Assembly: GCA_910588465.1 (NCBI GenBank) | Contig: CAJUOP010000006.1 | Coordinates: 36,492 to 100,491 of the forward strand | Reading direction: 5' to 3' | Origin: an uncultured Christensenellaceae bacterium | GTDB taxonomy: Bacteria; Bacillota; Clostridia; Christensenellales; Borkfalkiaceae | DNA: 64,000 bases | Shown: positions 14,333 to 24,297 of the stretch, piece by piece | Position numbering within the stretch: the stretch's first letter is position 1 | Layout: every line of letters begins with the position of its first letter | Translations under genes and position numbers: made by a program | Notes under the pieces: model-generated | The model's database searches: none | What the model was told of the DNA's origin: nothing | Seen by the model: the letters and a program-made list of their open reading frames with translations, nothing else

Positions 14333-16429
14333 ATGACAGCTAATTACAAAGAATTCAAATTCCAGGTCGGCGGAAGAGAAATTACCGTCGAGACGGGCAA
14401 ATATGCCGAGCAGACGAACGGCGCGTGCGTCGTGCGCTGCGGTGAAACCGCCGTAATGGTTACGGTGTGTATGTCCGCTTCCCCCAGAGACGGCATGGAT
14501 TTCTTCCCGCTGCAAGTCGATTACGAAGAAAAAATGTTCGCCGTAGGTAAAATCCCCGGCGGATTCAAACGCCGCGAGGGCAGGGCGAGCGACAAAGCCA
14601 TTTTAACGGCTCGCCTCATCGACCGCCCCCTGCGCCCGCTCTTCCCCAAGGGACTGTTTAACGACGTGGTGGTTATCGCCACCGCCCTTTCGGTAGAGCC
14701 CGACGTCGCGCCCGAGCCCCTCGCCATGATCGGCTCGTCGATCGCGATCGCGATTTCCGATATCCCCTGGGCGGGTCCCACAGGTTCGGTCGTGGTCGGA
14801 TTGGTAGACGGCGAATACGTGATCAATCCCGACGCCGCGCAGCGCGAAAAGAGCACTATTCACCTCAATCTCGCGGGCACCAAGGACGCTATTTTGATGA
14901 TCGAGGCGGGTGCGGACGAAGTGACCAACGACGAAATGGTGGGCGCCATTATGTTCGGTCATAAAGAAATCAAAAAAATCTGCGAGTTTATCGAGAGCAC
15001 GATCGTTCCCGCGGTCGGTAAGCCCAAAAAGGAAATCGAGCTCTATCACGTGCCCGAGGAGTTGGACAAAGAGGTTCGCGCGTTTGCCGAAAAGAAAATC
15101 GAATGGGCGATCGACACGACGGATAGAAAGGAGCGCGAGGTGCGCTACGAGCAGGTCGAAAAGGAAACTTTGGAGCACTTTGCCGAAGTTTATCCCGACA
15201 ATGCGAGAGAAATCAAGGACAGCATTTATTATCTGAATAAAGAGAAGATCCGCGCGAAGATTTTCGATAAGGGGATTCGTCCCGACGGCAGAGGGTTAAA
15301 GGACGTTCGTCCCATATGGTGCGAACGCAGCGTATTGCCTCGCGTTCACGGTTCCGCCGTATTTACCAGAGGACAGACGCAGACGCTTACCACCTGCACG
15401 CTCGATATGCTGGCGGCGGCGCAGAAACTCGAGGGACTGGACGACGAAACGCAAAAGCGATATATGCACCAGTACAACTTCCCCGGCTACTGTACGGGCG
15501 AGGCGAAGGCGCTTCGCAGCGCGGGCAGACGCGAAATCGGTCACGGCGCCCTTGCAGAGCGCGCGCTCGTTCCCGTCATTCCCGACGAGGTTTCTTTCCC
15601 TTACGCGATCCGCGTGGTAAACGATATCCTTTCTTCGAACGGTTCTTCGTCCATGGCTTCGGTCTGCGGCTCGACGATGGCGCTGATGGACGCGGGCGTC
15701 CCCATCAAGGCTCCCGTGGCGGGCGTTGCAATGGGACTCATCAAAAATCAGGAAACGGGCGAATTCCGCGTGCTTACGGATATTCAGGGCTTGGAAGATT
15801 TCCTCGGCGATATGGACTTTAAGGTGGCGGGTACCGAAAAGGGCATTACCGCCATTCAGATGGACATTAAAATTAAGGGCATTTCCGAAGAGATCATGCA
15901 CACGGCGATCAACCAGGCGAACGAGGGCAGACAGTTCATCTTAAAGAAGATGCTCGAATGCGTGCCCGAAGTCGCGCCCGAAATGAGCAAATACGCGCCC
16001 CGCATTATCTCCTTCCATATCGACCCCGAAAAAATCGGCGACGTGGTCGGCAAGCAGGGCAAGGTGATCAACTCGATCATTGCCGAAACGGGTACCAAAA
16101 TCGACATCGAAGAGGACGGCACCGTTTGCATCGCCTCTTACGGCGATCCCGAATCGGCGCAGCGCGCCAAGGCGATCGTGGAAAGCATTGTGCACGATCC
16201 CGAAGTGGGCGACAGATTTATCGGTTCGGTGGTGAGAATTCTTTCCAAGGTAGGGGCGTTCGTAGAGTTTGCGCCCGGCAAGGACGGAATGATCCATATT
16301 TCCAAGATGAGCGACAAGCGCGTGGAGAGCGTGGAGGACGTGCTCTCGATCGGCGACGTGGTGAAGGTGGAAATTATCAAAATCGGCGAAAAGGGAATCG
16401 ACTTTAAGCTGCTTGAAAAAATGAATTAA
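14333..16429 (+). CDS. pnp: Polyribonucleotide nucleotidyltransferase (PNPase)
   Basis: Phosphorolytic 3'-to-5' exoribonuclease for RNA decay and quality control, normally a trimer. It has 698 residues: a first RNase PH domain at about 10-215, an all-alpha linker, a second RNase PH domain at about 310-545 with the FTRGQTQ and GRREIGHGALAERAL elements, a KH domain near 555-615 with IGKxG-like VVGKQGKVI, and a C-terminal S1 domain from about 622 (VGDRFIGSVVRILSKVGAFV). A clean AAGGAG ribosome binding site precedes the ATG. There is probably read-through or a separate promoter after the rpsO terminator. Confidence 0.98.
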   Translation: MTANYKEFKFQVGGREITVETGKYAEQTNGACVVRCGETAVMVTVCMSASPRDGMDFFPLQVDYEEKMFAVGKIPGGFKRREGRASDKAILTARLIDRPLRPLFPKGLFNDVVVIATALSVEPDVAPEPLAMIGSSIAIAISDIPWAGPTGSVVVGLVDGEYVINPDAAQREKSTIHLNLAGTKDAILMIEAGADEVTNDEMVGAIMFGHKEIKKICEFIESTIVPAVGKPKKEIELYHVPEELDKEVRAFAEKKIEWAIDTTDRKEREVRYEQVEKETLEHFAEVYPDNAREIKDSIYYLNKEKIRAKIFDKGIRPDGRGLKDVRPIWCERSVLPRVHGSAVFTRGQTQTLTTCTLDMLAAAQKLEGLDDETQKRYMHQYNFPGYCTGEAKALRSAGRREIGHGALAERALVPVIPDEVSFPYAIRVVNDILSSNGSSSMASVCGSTMALMDAGVPIKAPVAGVAMGLIKNQETGEFRVLTDIQGLEDFLGDMDFKVAGTEKGITAIQMDIKIKGISEEIMHTAINQANEGRQFILKKMLECVPEVAPEMSKYAPRIISFHIDPEKIGDVVGKQGKVINSIIAETGTKIDIEEDGTVCIASYGDPESAQRAKAIVESIVHDPEVGDRFIGSVVRILSKVGAFVEFAPGKDGMIHISKMSDKRVESVEDVLSIGDVVKVEIIKIGEKGIDFKLLEKMN

Positions 16430-16725
16430 CCTTTTTACGGAAGAAATACTTATGAGAAGAAAGGTCGTCGGCTTACGTCGGCGACCTTCGGTCTACCTGT
16501 TAAAATATATGCGCGGCGGAACGTATGCGGACGGGCGCACGAGAGCGCAAAATCACCGCAGTATGCGCGCTGTCGAATATGTATTTTCGTGCATTTGAAC
16601 CGAAAGAATGATTCTTGTAAAATTTCCGTTTAAAATTCGGAAATTCCGCCCGCAACGCTTGACGAAACGGGAAAAAGCGTTTAAAATAAGAAAGTACGAA
16701 AGAATGTTAAGGAGCACCGTTCAAA
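16430..16725 (+). promoter_or_regulatory. pnp-prs intergenic region with prs promoter
   Basis: Near its left end (16461-16488) a hairpin aaggtcg...cgacctt without a T-tract may be a weak terminator for pnp. Near the right end TTGACG (16659-16664), a 17-base spacer and TAAAAT (16682-16687) form a prs promoter, followed by a TTAAGGAG ribosome binding site. I see nothing else of note between them. Confidence 0.6.
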
Positions 16726-17673
16726 ATGATTACACACGGAAACGAAATTAAGCTGTTTGCGGGCAGTTCGAACCGCCCGCTTGCAGAGGCGATCGCAACC
16801 AAACTCAACACGACGCTGGGCGAGATCGAGGTGGGCAAATTCTCCGACGGAGAAACGAGCGTTCATATCGGCGAGACCGTCCGCGGGCGCGATCTGTTTA
16901 TTATTCAGTCTACCTCTTATCCCGTAAACGACAACTTGATGGAGCTCCTTATTATGATAGACGCGGCGAAGCGCGCTTCGGCGGGGCGGATCACCGCGGT
17001 AATGCCCTATTTCGGCTATGCCCGTCAGGACAGAAAGGCGCGCTCGCGCGATCCCATTACTGCAAAGCTCGTTGCCGATCTGTTGACCTCGGCAGGCGCG
17101 GACAGAGTGCTCACCATGGATCTGCACGCTTCGCAGATTCAGGGATTTTTCAATATTCCCGTAGATAATCTTTTGGGCGGACCCACGCTCTACAATTATT
17201 TTTCGGACAAGCTGGACGAAAATTACGTGGTGGTTTCCCCCGATATCGGCAGCGTAAACCGCGCGAGAAAGGTGGCGGAACGGCTGAATTGTCCCATGGC
17301 GATTATCGACAAGCGCCGCCCCAAGGCGAACGTGATGGAGGTTATGAACATTATCGGCAACGTGGAGGGCAAGAAGTGCCTGCTCGTCGACGATATGATC
17401 GACACGGCGGGAACGATCGTACAGGGCGCGCAGGCGCTCGTCGATAAGGGCGCGACCGAAATTCATGCCTGCTGCACGCACGCGGTGCTCTCCGGTCCCG
17501 CAATCGAGCGGCTGGAAAAATCTGCGATCAACGAACTGGTAATGCTCGACACCATCGCACTGCCCGCGGAGAAAAAGCTTTCCAAAATGAAGATTTTAAC
17601 TACGGCGGATATCTTTGCCGCGGCGATCGAGAACGTTTACCTCGACAGACCGATGAGCAAAATTTACGACTGA
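16726..17673 (+). CDS. prs: Ribose-phosphate pyrophosphokinase
   Basis: Makes phosphoribosyl pyrophosphate from ribose 5-phosphate and ATP for nucleotide, His and Trp synthesis. It has 315 residues, the usual class I length. Visible signatures are FSDGETSVHIGETVRG at about 39-54, RQDRKARSRDPITAKLVA at about 100-117 (flexible and ATP region), the metal-binding MDLHASQIQGFF at about 129-140, and the PRPP loop VDDMIDTAGTI at about 221-231. The ATG is preceded by AAGGAG. A strong terminator closes the gene. Confidence 0.98.
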   Translation: MITHGNEIKLFAGSSNRPLAEAIATKLNTTLGEIEVGKFSDGETSVHIGETVRGRDLFIIQSTSYPVNDNLMELLIMIDAAKRASAGRITAVMPYFGYARQDRKARSRDPITAKLVADLLTSAGADRVLTMDLHASQIQGFFNIPVDNLLGGPTLYNYFSDKLDENYVVVSPDIGSVNRARKVAERLNCPMAIIDKRRPKANVMEVMNIIGNVEGKKCLLVDDMIDTAGTIVQGAQALVDKGATEIHACCTHAVLSGPAIERLEKSAINELVMLDTIALPAEKKLSKMKILTTADIFAAAIENVYLDRPMSKIYD

Positions 17674-17681
17674 CGACTTCG

Positions 17682-17706
17682 CCGCCGCGATTTGCGGCGG
17701 TTTTTT
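17682..17706 (+). terminator. Intrinsic terminator of prs
   Basis: Stem ccgccgc/gcggcgg with a five-base loop, then six T. Confidence 0.9.
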
Positions 17707-17773
17707 ATTGCAGTCCGTCATTTCAAGTCGGCAGAAAAATTGCCTGCGGCTCGTGCCGCCGTTAGGAGCTGGG

Positions 17774-18013
17774 CGGACTGCGTGCGGGGGATTCCTTCGC
17801 TGCGCTCTGAATGACAGTGGAACGGCGGGGCAGAATGACGGGTAACGGCAGGTCGGACTGCGTGCGGGGGATTCCTTCGCTGCGCTCTGAATGACAGTGG
17901 AACGGCGGGGCAGAATGACGGGTAACGGCGGGGCGGACTGCGTTCATGGGATTCCTTCGCTGCGCTCTGAATGACAGTGGAACGGCGGAGCAGAATGATG
18001 GGAACGGCGGGCG
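17774..18013. repeat. Three 80-bp tandem units of the dispersed repeat
   Basis: Units start at cggactgcgt in 17774, 17854 and 17934, an exact 80-base period. Each unit contains attccttcgctgcgctctga, then atgacagtggaacggcg and gcagaatgacggg. The third unit has diverged slightly (cgttcatgggattcc, gcggagcagaatgatg). At 18036-18070 an oppositely oriented arm, gtcattctgagggagcgga and onward to gagaatctt, completes the family pattern. The 17674-18119 gap holds nothing else apart from the prs terminator and the pth ribosome binding site. Confidence 0.9.
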
Positions 18014-18119
18014 GAATTGCGGGGGCTTCCTGTTGTCATTCTGAGGGAGCGGAGCGACCGCGAGAATCTTGTAGATTCTGAAAAAATTTAAACGGCAACA
18101 AAACACGGGGAGGGAAAAT

Positions 18120-18683
18120 ATGTTCCTGATCGTAGGGCTGGGAAATCCCGAAGAAAAATACGCAAAGACCTTTCATAATTTAGGGTTCCTCGCCGCGGGA
18201 GATTGCGCCGCGCAGCTGGGCGTAAAATTCAAAAAAAAGGAATGCGAGGCGAGCGTTGCGGAAGGCTATCTCGGCGGCGAAAAGGTGATTATCGCCCGCC
18301 CGCTTACCTATATGAACGCTTCGGGCAGGGCGGTAAAGCAGCTGGTGAAAAAATATAAAGTCTCGCCCGAGGAGCTTGTCGTGCTGTACGACGATTACGA
18401 TATTCCCAAGGGGCACGTGCGCATCCGCCCTTCGGGCAGCGCGGGCACGCATAACGGAATGCGCTCGGTGATCGCCGAGCTCGGCTTTACGCAGTTCGCG
18501 CGTATCCGGATCGGGATCAGGGACGAGGCGGCGAACATTCCCATTATCGACTACGTGCTTTCGGAAATCAAAAAGGACGATTACGATTTGTTCGCGTCCG
18601 CGTGCACGCGCGCGGCGGAGGCGGCTCTGCTCTTTGCAAAAGGCGAGAGCGCGGAGCGCGTAATGAGCAAGTATAACGGATGA
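18120..18683 (+). CDS. pth: Peptidyl-tRNA hydrolase
   Basis: Recycles peptidyl-tRNA that drops off the ribosome. It has 187 residues. The N-terminal GLGNPEEKYAKTFHNLGF at about 6-23 carries the catalytic His near 20. RPLTYMNASGRAV at about 60-72 and YDDYDIPKGHVRIRPSGSAG at about 88-107 contain the conserved Asn and Asp. The position usually occupied by Arg before the catalytic His (TRHN) is Phe here. GGGGAGGG precedes the ATG. The stop overlaps the mfd start by four bases, the usual pth-mfd pairing. Confidence 0.96.
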   Translation: MFLIVGLGNPEEKYAKTFHNLGFLAAGDCAAQLGVKFKKKECEASVAEGYLGGEKVIIARPLTYMNASGRAVKQLVKKYKVSPEELVVLYDDYDIPKGHVRIRPSGSAGTHNGMRSVIAELGFTQFARIRIGIRDEAANIPIIDYVLSEIKKDDYDLFASACTRAAEAALLFAKGESAERVMSKYNG

Positions 18684-21600
18684 GAGATTTTTTTTCGTTT
18701 GAAAACTTAAAAGGGGATTATCCGCAGCTGGGACAGGACCTGTTAAACGGCTTGCCCGCGGCGGCGTTCGGACTGAGCGATCCCCAAAAATATCTGATCG
18801 CCTCCCTGTTCGCGGGGAGGGCGGTTTATCTTGCGCCCGACGCGCTCGCGGCGAAGCGCGCGGCGGAGGCGATCCGCACCCTTTCGGGCAAACAATGCGC
18901 GCTCCTCACCGCCAAGGACGAGGTGCTCACTTACCGCAAGGCGGGCTCTAAGGACGCGCTATACAGCCGCCTGACCGCCCTTTACGAGTGGCGCGATGGT
19001 GCGGATATTCTGGTTTGCGACATCGAAGCCGCGGTGCAATTAGTGCCCGAAACGCTGCCCGTGTTCCGTCTGCAAACGGGCAAAGAAACGGAAATGCGCG
19101 CCTTAGTGGAGGCGCTTACGCTCGCGGGATATCGGCGCGAATACACGGTGGAAAGCAAGGGCGCGTTCGCCGTCCGCGGAGACATTCTCGACCTGTTCCC
19201 CGTAAACTGCGAGCACCCCGTGCGCGTGGACTTTTTCGGCGACGAGGTGGAGAGCATCAAGCCGTACGACGAGATCACGGGGGAGCGCTACCCGCAGCTC
19301 ACGAGTTTAAACGTGGTTTCCGCTACCGACGCCGTGTATTCGGAAGAGGATCGGGCGCGTTTCAAGGAGCTGTTCGCGCAGGAGCTGAAACGAGCTCCTT
19401 CGGAAACTGCCCGCGCCCGACTTTCGCAGATCGCCGCGGAAATTTCGGCGGGGGAAATTTTCGACTTCGTTTTGCCCGAACTTAAAAATTCCCGCGACTT
19501 TTTCTCGACGCTTCCTCCCGACGTTCTGCTGATATTCGACGAGTGCAAGCTGATCAAGGATAAGTTAGAGGGGCTCTATAAGGAGCATTACGAGCGGTTT
19601 TCCATGCTGAAAGAGGGCGGGGAAGCCATGAGCTTTTCGGTGCGGCAATACGCCCCGTTCGAATCGGTCTCCGATTTAAAGCGGTTTCGCGCGGTCGCGC
19701 TCTCCTCGTTCGTGAGCAACGCGTACTTTTTTAATCCTATCCGCACTTATAATCTGCCGTCCGGTCCCGCGAGGAGATACCTCAACTCTCTGCCCGACAT
19801 GTTTACGGACGTGCGCGCGTGGCTGAAAACGGGATACCGCATTTTACTGTTCGCGGGCAGCGCGGAACGGGCGGAAAAGCTGCGCGAGGAGCTTTCGCAG
19901 GAATACCTGCCCGTGGCTCCGCTGCCGTCCTCGTTGGAGGCGTTCAAGGGGATCGGCGTGCGTGCGGAGCCGTTGGACAAGGGCTTTTTGCTGCACGAGT
20001 GTAAGCTCGCCGTGATCGGCACGAGCGATCTGTTTACCAAGGCGCCCGCGCAGCGCAGAATTAAAAAGCGCAGGGGAGATCTGTTCCTCGCGCCCGAGGT
20101 GGGCGACTACGCCGTGCACGAAAAATACGGCGTGGGCAGGATCACGGGCACCAAAAAGATAGAGACGACGGACGGCGTAAAGGAATACGTTGCGCTTGCC
20201 TATAAGGACGGCGACTGCCTGTACGTGCCCGTCGAACAGATGGACGTGCTGTCCAAATACATGGGCGGGGACAATCCCGCGCTCTCCAAAATCGGCGGGG
20301 GCGAGTTCGAGCGGGTAAAGGCGCGCGTGCGCGCTTCCCTCAAAAAAATGGCGTTCGACTTAAAGCAGCTGTATGCCGAGCGCAGCGAGCAGCGGGGCTA
20401 CGTCTTTCCCGAATACGCGGAGGAGATGGAGGAGTTCGAGGCGGCGTTTCCCTACGAAGAGACGCCCGACCAGCTCACCTCGATCGAGGAAATCAAGCGG
20501 GATATGTGCTCGGAAAAGGTGATGGACCGCCTTTTGTGCGGCGACGTGGGCTTCGGAAAAACGGAGGTCGCGCTCCGCGCCGCTTATCTTTGTATTCTGG
20601 CGGGACGGCAAGTCGCGCTGATGTGTCCCTCCACGGTGCTGTCCGAGCAGCACTACCGTACCGCCGTCGAGCGGATGAAAGAATTCGGCGTGCGCGTGGA
20701 GGCGTTAAACCGCTTTCGCACGGAGCGGGAGCAAAACAGAATTTTGTCCGCCCTCGAAAAGGGGGACGTGGATCTGCTCATCGGCACGCACAGGCTGCTC
20801 TCCAAGGACGTGAAATTTCACGATCTGGGCTTGCTCGTTTTGGACGAGGAGCAGCGCTTCGGCGTGGAGCATAAGGAGAAAATAAAAAACATCAAGCGCG
20901 ACGTGGACTGCCTTACCATGACGGCGACTCCCATTCCCCGTACGCTCCATTTGTCCCTTTCGGGAATCCGCGATATTTCCACCATTCAGACGCCCCCGCA
21001 CGCCCGCCTACCCGTTCAGACGTACGTGGCGGAGGAAACGGAAACGCTGGTGCGCGACGCCTGCGTGCGCGAGATCGCGCGCGGCGGTCAGATATTTTTA
21101 CTGTATAACAAGGTGGAGAGCATCTATTCCTACGCGCACCGCTTGCAGGAGATCGTGCCCGAGGCGCGCGTCTGCGTGGCGCACGGAAGAATGGAAAAGT
21201 CCGTGCTCGAAAACAACGTGTTCGGCTTTTATCGGGGCGAATACGACGTGCTGGTTACCACCACGATCATTGAAAACGGGATCGACTTGCCCAACGCAAA
21301 TACTTTAATCGCGATCGACGCGGACAGGCTGGGGATATCGCAGCTGTACCAGCTGCGCGGCAGAGTGGGGCGGGGCACGCGGCTGGCGCACGCCTACTTT
21401 ACCTACAAGCCCGAGCGGGTGATGACGGAGACCGCCGCCGAACGCTTAAAGGCAATCATGCAGTTTACCGAGTTGGGTTCGGGCTTCCGCATCGCCATGC
21501 GCGATTTGGAGATCCGCGGCGCGGGAAACGTGCTGGGCGCCGAACAGCACGGGCACATGGACAAGGTGGGCTACGAGCTGTACGCCAAAATTTTAAAGGA

Positions 21601-22069
21601 AGAGCTCACGGGCGAGCGGCAGGAAGCCGTCGACCTCGACATCAAGACGGCTTCGTTTATTCCCGAGGCGTACGTGGAGTCCAACGCGGGGCGCATGGAT
21701 TGCTATAAGCAGATCGCCGAGATCAAGAACGCGAACGACTATAAGCGCGTGTGCACCTCCATGGAGGAGACGTACGGACCGCTTCCCGTCGAAACGCTCA
21801 ACCTTTTAATTATCGCGCTGATGAAGAGCTACGCCTCCCGCTTCCATGTGAAAAAAATCTCGGTGGGACCCAAGGGCGGCGCGTTCGAATTCTCCTCGAT
21901 CGAAGCGCTCTCTTCCCGCGGGGCGGCGGAGGCGATGGAAAAATACCGTCAGATTTTAAGTCTGGATATGACCAGCGCGCCCGTGCTGCGCTTCCGCTTT
22001 ATGGGCGACGGCGGAAAAACAATGGTGCAAATGACGAAATTTTTAAAATTTGCGCTAACTTTTGCGTGA
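18680..22069 (+). CDS. mfd: Transcription-repair coupling factor Mfd
   Basis: ATP-driven translocase that removes RNA polymerase stalled at DNA lesions and recruits UvrA. It has 1129 residues in the normal order: a UvrB-like N-terminal region with the RGDILDLFP element near residue 165, the RNA polymerase interaction domain around 465-530 (GDYAVHEKYGVGRI), helicase lobe 1 with Walker A GDVGFGKTE near 620-628 and DEEQ near 722, then TATPIPRTL, helicase lobe 2 with IIENGIDLPNANTLI and QLYQLRGRVGR, and a C-terminal TRCF domain. The ATG overlaps the pth stop codon (ATGA). Confidence 0.98.
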   Translation: MRDFFSFENLKGDYPQLGQDLLNGLPAAAFGLSDPQKYLIASLFAGRAVYLAPDALAAKRAAEAIRTLSGKQCALLTAKDEVLTYRKAGSKDALYSRLTALYEWRDGADILVCDIEAAVQLVPETLPVFRLQTGKETEMRALVEALTLAGYRREYTVESKGAFAVRGDILDLFPVNCEHPVRVDFFGDEVESIKPYDEITGERYPQLTSLNVVSATDAVYSEEDRARFKELFAQELKRAPSETARARLSQIAAEISAGEIFDFVLPELKNSRDFFSTLPPDVLLIFDECKLIKDKLEGLYKEHYERFSMLKEGGEAMSFSVRQYAPFESVSDLKRFRAVALSSFVSNAYFFNPIRTYNLPSGPARRYLNSLPDMFTDVRAWLKTGYRILLFAGSAERAEKLREELSQEYLPVAPLPSSLEAFKGIGVRAEPLDKGFLLHECKLAVIGTSDLFTKAPAQRRIKKRRGDLFLAPEVGDYAVHEKYGVGRITGTKKIETTDGVKEYVALAYKDGDCLYVPVEQMDVLSKYMGGDNPALSKIGGGEFERVKARVRASLKKMAFDLKQLYAERSEQRGYVFPEYAEEMEEFEAAFPYEETPDQLTSIEEIKRDMCSEKVMDRLLCGDVGFGKTEVALRAAYLCILAGRQVALMCPSTVLSEQHYRTAVERMKEFGVRVEALNRFRTEREQNRILSALEKGDVDLLIGTHRLLSKDVKFHDLGLLVLDEEQRFGVEHKEKIKNIKRDVDCLTMTATPIPRTLHLSLSGIRDISTIQTPPHARLPVQTYVAEETETLVRDACVREIARGGQIFLLYNKVESIYSYAHRLQEIVPEARVCVAHGRMEKSVLENNVFGFYRGEYDVLVTTTIIENGIDLPNANTLIAIDADRLGISQLYQLRGRVGRGTRLAHAYFTYKPERVMTETAAERLKAIMQFTELGSGFRIAMRDLEIRGAGNVLGAEQHGHMDKVGYELYAKILKEELTGERQEAVDLDIKTASFIPEAYVESNAGRMDCYKQIAEIKNANDYKRVCTSMEETYGPLPVETLNLLIIALMKSYASRFHVKKISVGPKGGAFEFSSIEALSSRGAAEAMEKYRQILSLDMTSAPVLRFRFMGDGGKTMVQMTKFLKFALTFA

Positions 22070-22085
22070 ATTTCATAAAAAAGAA

Positions 22086-22114
22086 TTGCGAAAAATCCGC
22101 AAATAGGTTATAAT
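22086..22114 (+). promoter_or_regulatory. Promoter of the parvulin-like lipoprotein gene
   Basis: TTGCGA at 22086-22091, a 17-base spacer and TATAAT at 22109-22114. Confidence 0.6.
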
Positions 22115-22171
22115 GATTAAAGTGTATCATGCAGAATTATCTGCATTGGGAAATTATTCGGAGCAAACGTT

Positions 22172-24259
22172 ATGAAAAAAAGAACAAAAGCGGCTGCGGC
22201 GGTTTCGATTGCGCTCGTGTTGGCGTGCGGAGCATTCGCGGGATGCGATTTAATTACGACGGACGCAAGCAGGGATATGCAGCAGATTATTGCGGAGGTG
22301 GATATCTCCTCTTCCGCCGATTTTGCCAAAGACGGAGAATTCGACGGGTTCCAGTCCGCCGTCGGCAAAGCGGAAATCAGCAAGCGCGATCTGATTGCGA
22401 GCTTTATCGCAAACTATTCCTCGTTCTCTTCCTACGTGCAATCGGGAAGCGCGACGATGAAGAGCATTTTCGACACGCTGAGCAACTCCCTGGTGGAGCG
22501 GCAGATCTATTTGCAGTACGCCAAGGCGTATCTGCTCAAATACGGTGCGTGGAAGGAGGAGAGCGCGGAACGCGAAACGTTCAGCCTTTCCGAATACGAA
22601 AAGCTTTTGCAGCAGGAATACAAGTCCGACGTCGAGCGCGACGTGGTGCTTTTGGGCTTTTTCCTCACGCAGGAGGAGCGCGACAGAACGGATTATAATC
22701 TCCGTGTCATGTTTAACGGCGCGATCGACGACGCCGAGGAAGAGTTTATCGACAAAACCGACGACGAAACGGAGTACGAAAGCGACGTGCGCACGCTCCC
22801 CACGGGCGTGGGTACGGAGAATTCCGACTATTACGACACCGCGTACAGAATTTACACGGGCGCGGGCGACAACGCCACCAACTACGGCTCCTACGAGCGG
22901 CTGAAAAATTCCACCGTCACTTCCAGACGGCAGGCGTACGATAAGTTCCTTTCCAACCTTCGCCGCAACAATCTGTTGCTGGCGGGCGAGAACACCAACG
23001 ATATCGAAACGCTCAGCTACTTTCAAATCGAACGCAAATCCGCTTACGAGGACTCGCTCGTGCGCAAGCTTTCGGATACGTTCACGGCGGAAGCGGTTGC
23101 CAAAATCACCGAGGAATGGTGCAACGAGCAGTTCGCGAACGCACTCCGTAACCAGACGGACAACTTTAAAAACAACCCGTCCGCACTGAAAACCGCGCTC
23201 GACGGCGTTTCGGATACCTCGTTCGTGCTCACCTCGCCGGACAACCTCAACTACGGCTTTGTGTACAACATTCTGCTTCCCTTCTCGGCAAAGCAGGAGG
23301 AGGAGCTCGCCGACGCCGATCAGGACTATGCGGACGGCAAGGGCAACAAGTTCGAAACGCGCGCCCGCCTTTTAAGCAACGTGACCGCGACCGACTTGCG
23401 CGGAAGCTGGTTTACGGGCGAAACCGACCATTCGTTTACGGCGCAGAGCGAGCTGAACGCCTACACGGGCGGCAACGCAAACAGAACGCTTTTGTTCTTC
23501 GAGGACGAATTACAGGGCGAAAACGGCAAATACGAACGCATAAATAATTACCTCGGGAAATATACCTATAACGGGACGTACGACGAGGAGAACCGCGTTT
23601 ACGAACCGAACGTGATCAAAATCGACGATTTTATCGCTGAAATGCAGGGTTATTTAAACCACGTGCTCGGGGCGGGCAGCGCGTCGGGCGAGAGAACAGA
23701 GAGCTACGGCAAGAATTATTACAATGCCGACGGAACGGTGAATTATGAGTCTTTCCTTTATTTCAAAGGAAAGGTGAATTTCGATAAATTCAACGCGAAC
23801 GAGATTTTTAAGAGCGGCAGCAGGGAAAACCTCGCCATGTCGGCGATCAACGAATTGCTGTTCGCTTACAATACCGACCCGGGCGGCTTTAACAAATATC
23901 TCGGCTATGCGGTGGTCGCCGATAAGACCGACTTCGTTTCCGAGTTCGAGTACGCGGCGCAGCTTGCGGTAAAGGGCGGCGCGGGCACCTATACGGTGGC
24001 TCCCTCCGACTACGGCTGGCACATTATGTATTGCACGTTCTCCTACGTGGATTGCGTGGAGGGCACGGCGTCTCCCTACAAGTTCGAATATTCTCAGCGT
24101 TACGAAGAGGGGACGTTCTCCAACCTGTATTTCGAGAGCTTGAAGCCCGAGGCGGTGAACACGGACGCGACCAACCGCCGCACGAAGATCATCAGCTCGT
24201 TTAAGGATTGTTCTACGGTTTACGAGGAGCGTTATTCCGATTGGTCGAACATCGGCTGA
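22172..24259 (+). CDS. Large PrsA/parvulin-like lipoprotein
   Basis: A 695-residue exported lipoprotein. The signal peptide has a lipobox ending AFAGC, with Cys at about 26. The N-terminal part after the lipid anchor resembles the SurA/PrsA chaperone N-domain (KAEISKRDLIASFI and following helical residues). Near the C-terminus, GTYTVAPSDYGWHIMYC resembles the end of a parvulin PPIase domain (typically SxxGxHI). It is much longer than PrsA (about 290 residues), with a charged middle region of unclear fold. I infer a role in folding exported proteins, consistent with proximity to no particular pathway. It could instead be an unrelated lineage-specific lipoprotein. uppP follows 38 bases later. 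Confidence 0.65.
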   Translation: MKKRTKAAAAVSIALVLACGAFAGCDLITTDASRDMQQIIAEVDISSSADFAKDGEFDGFQSAVGKAEISKRDLIASFIANYSSFSSYVQSGSATMKSIFDTLSNSLVERQIYLQYAKAYLLKYGAWKEESAERETFSLSEYEKLLQQEYKSDVERDVVLLGFFLTQEERDRTDYNLRVMFNGAIDDAEEEFIDKTDDETEYESDVRTLPTGVGTENSDYYDTAYRIYTGAGDNATNYGSYERLKNSTVTSRRQAYDKFLSNLRRNNLLLAGENTNDIETLSYFQIERKSAYEDSLVRKLSDTFTAEAVAKITEEWCNEQFANALRNQTDNFKNNPSALKTALDGVSDTSFVLTSPDNLNYGFVYNILLPFSAKQEEELADADQDYADGKGNKFETRARLLSNVTATDLRGSWFTGETDHSFTAQSELNAYTGGNANRTLLFFEDELQGENGKYERINNYLGKYTYNGTYDEENRVYEPNVIKIDDFIAEMQGYLNHVLGAGSASGERTESYGKNYYNADGTVNYESFLYFKGKVNFDKFNANEIFKSGSRENLAMSAINELLFAYNTDPGGFNKYLGYAVVADKTDFVSEFEYAAQLAVKGGAGTYTVAPSDYGWHIMYCTFSYVDCVEGTASPYKFEYSQRYEEGTFSNLYFESLKPEAVNTDATNRRTKIISSFKDCSTVYEERYSDWSNIG

Positions 24260-24297
24260 TCGTTTGGTAGACCGAAATTTCGGAAAAGGAACGGAAT

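Noticed and set aside
17774..18013. CRISPR array
   Set aside because: Adjacent 80-base units without unique spacers and no cas genes; it is a tandem duplication of dispersed-repeat arms.
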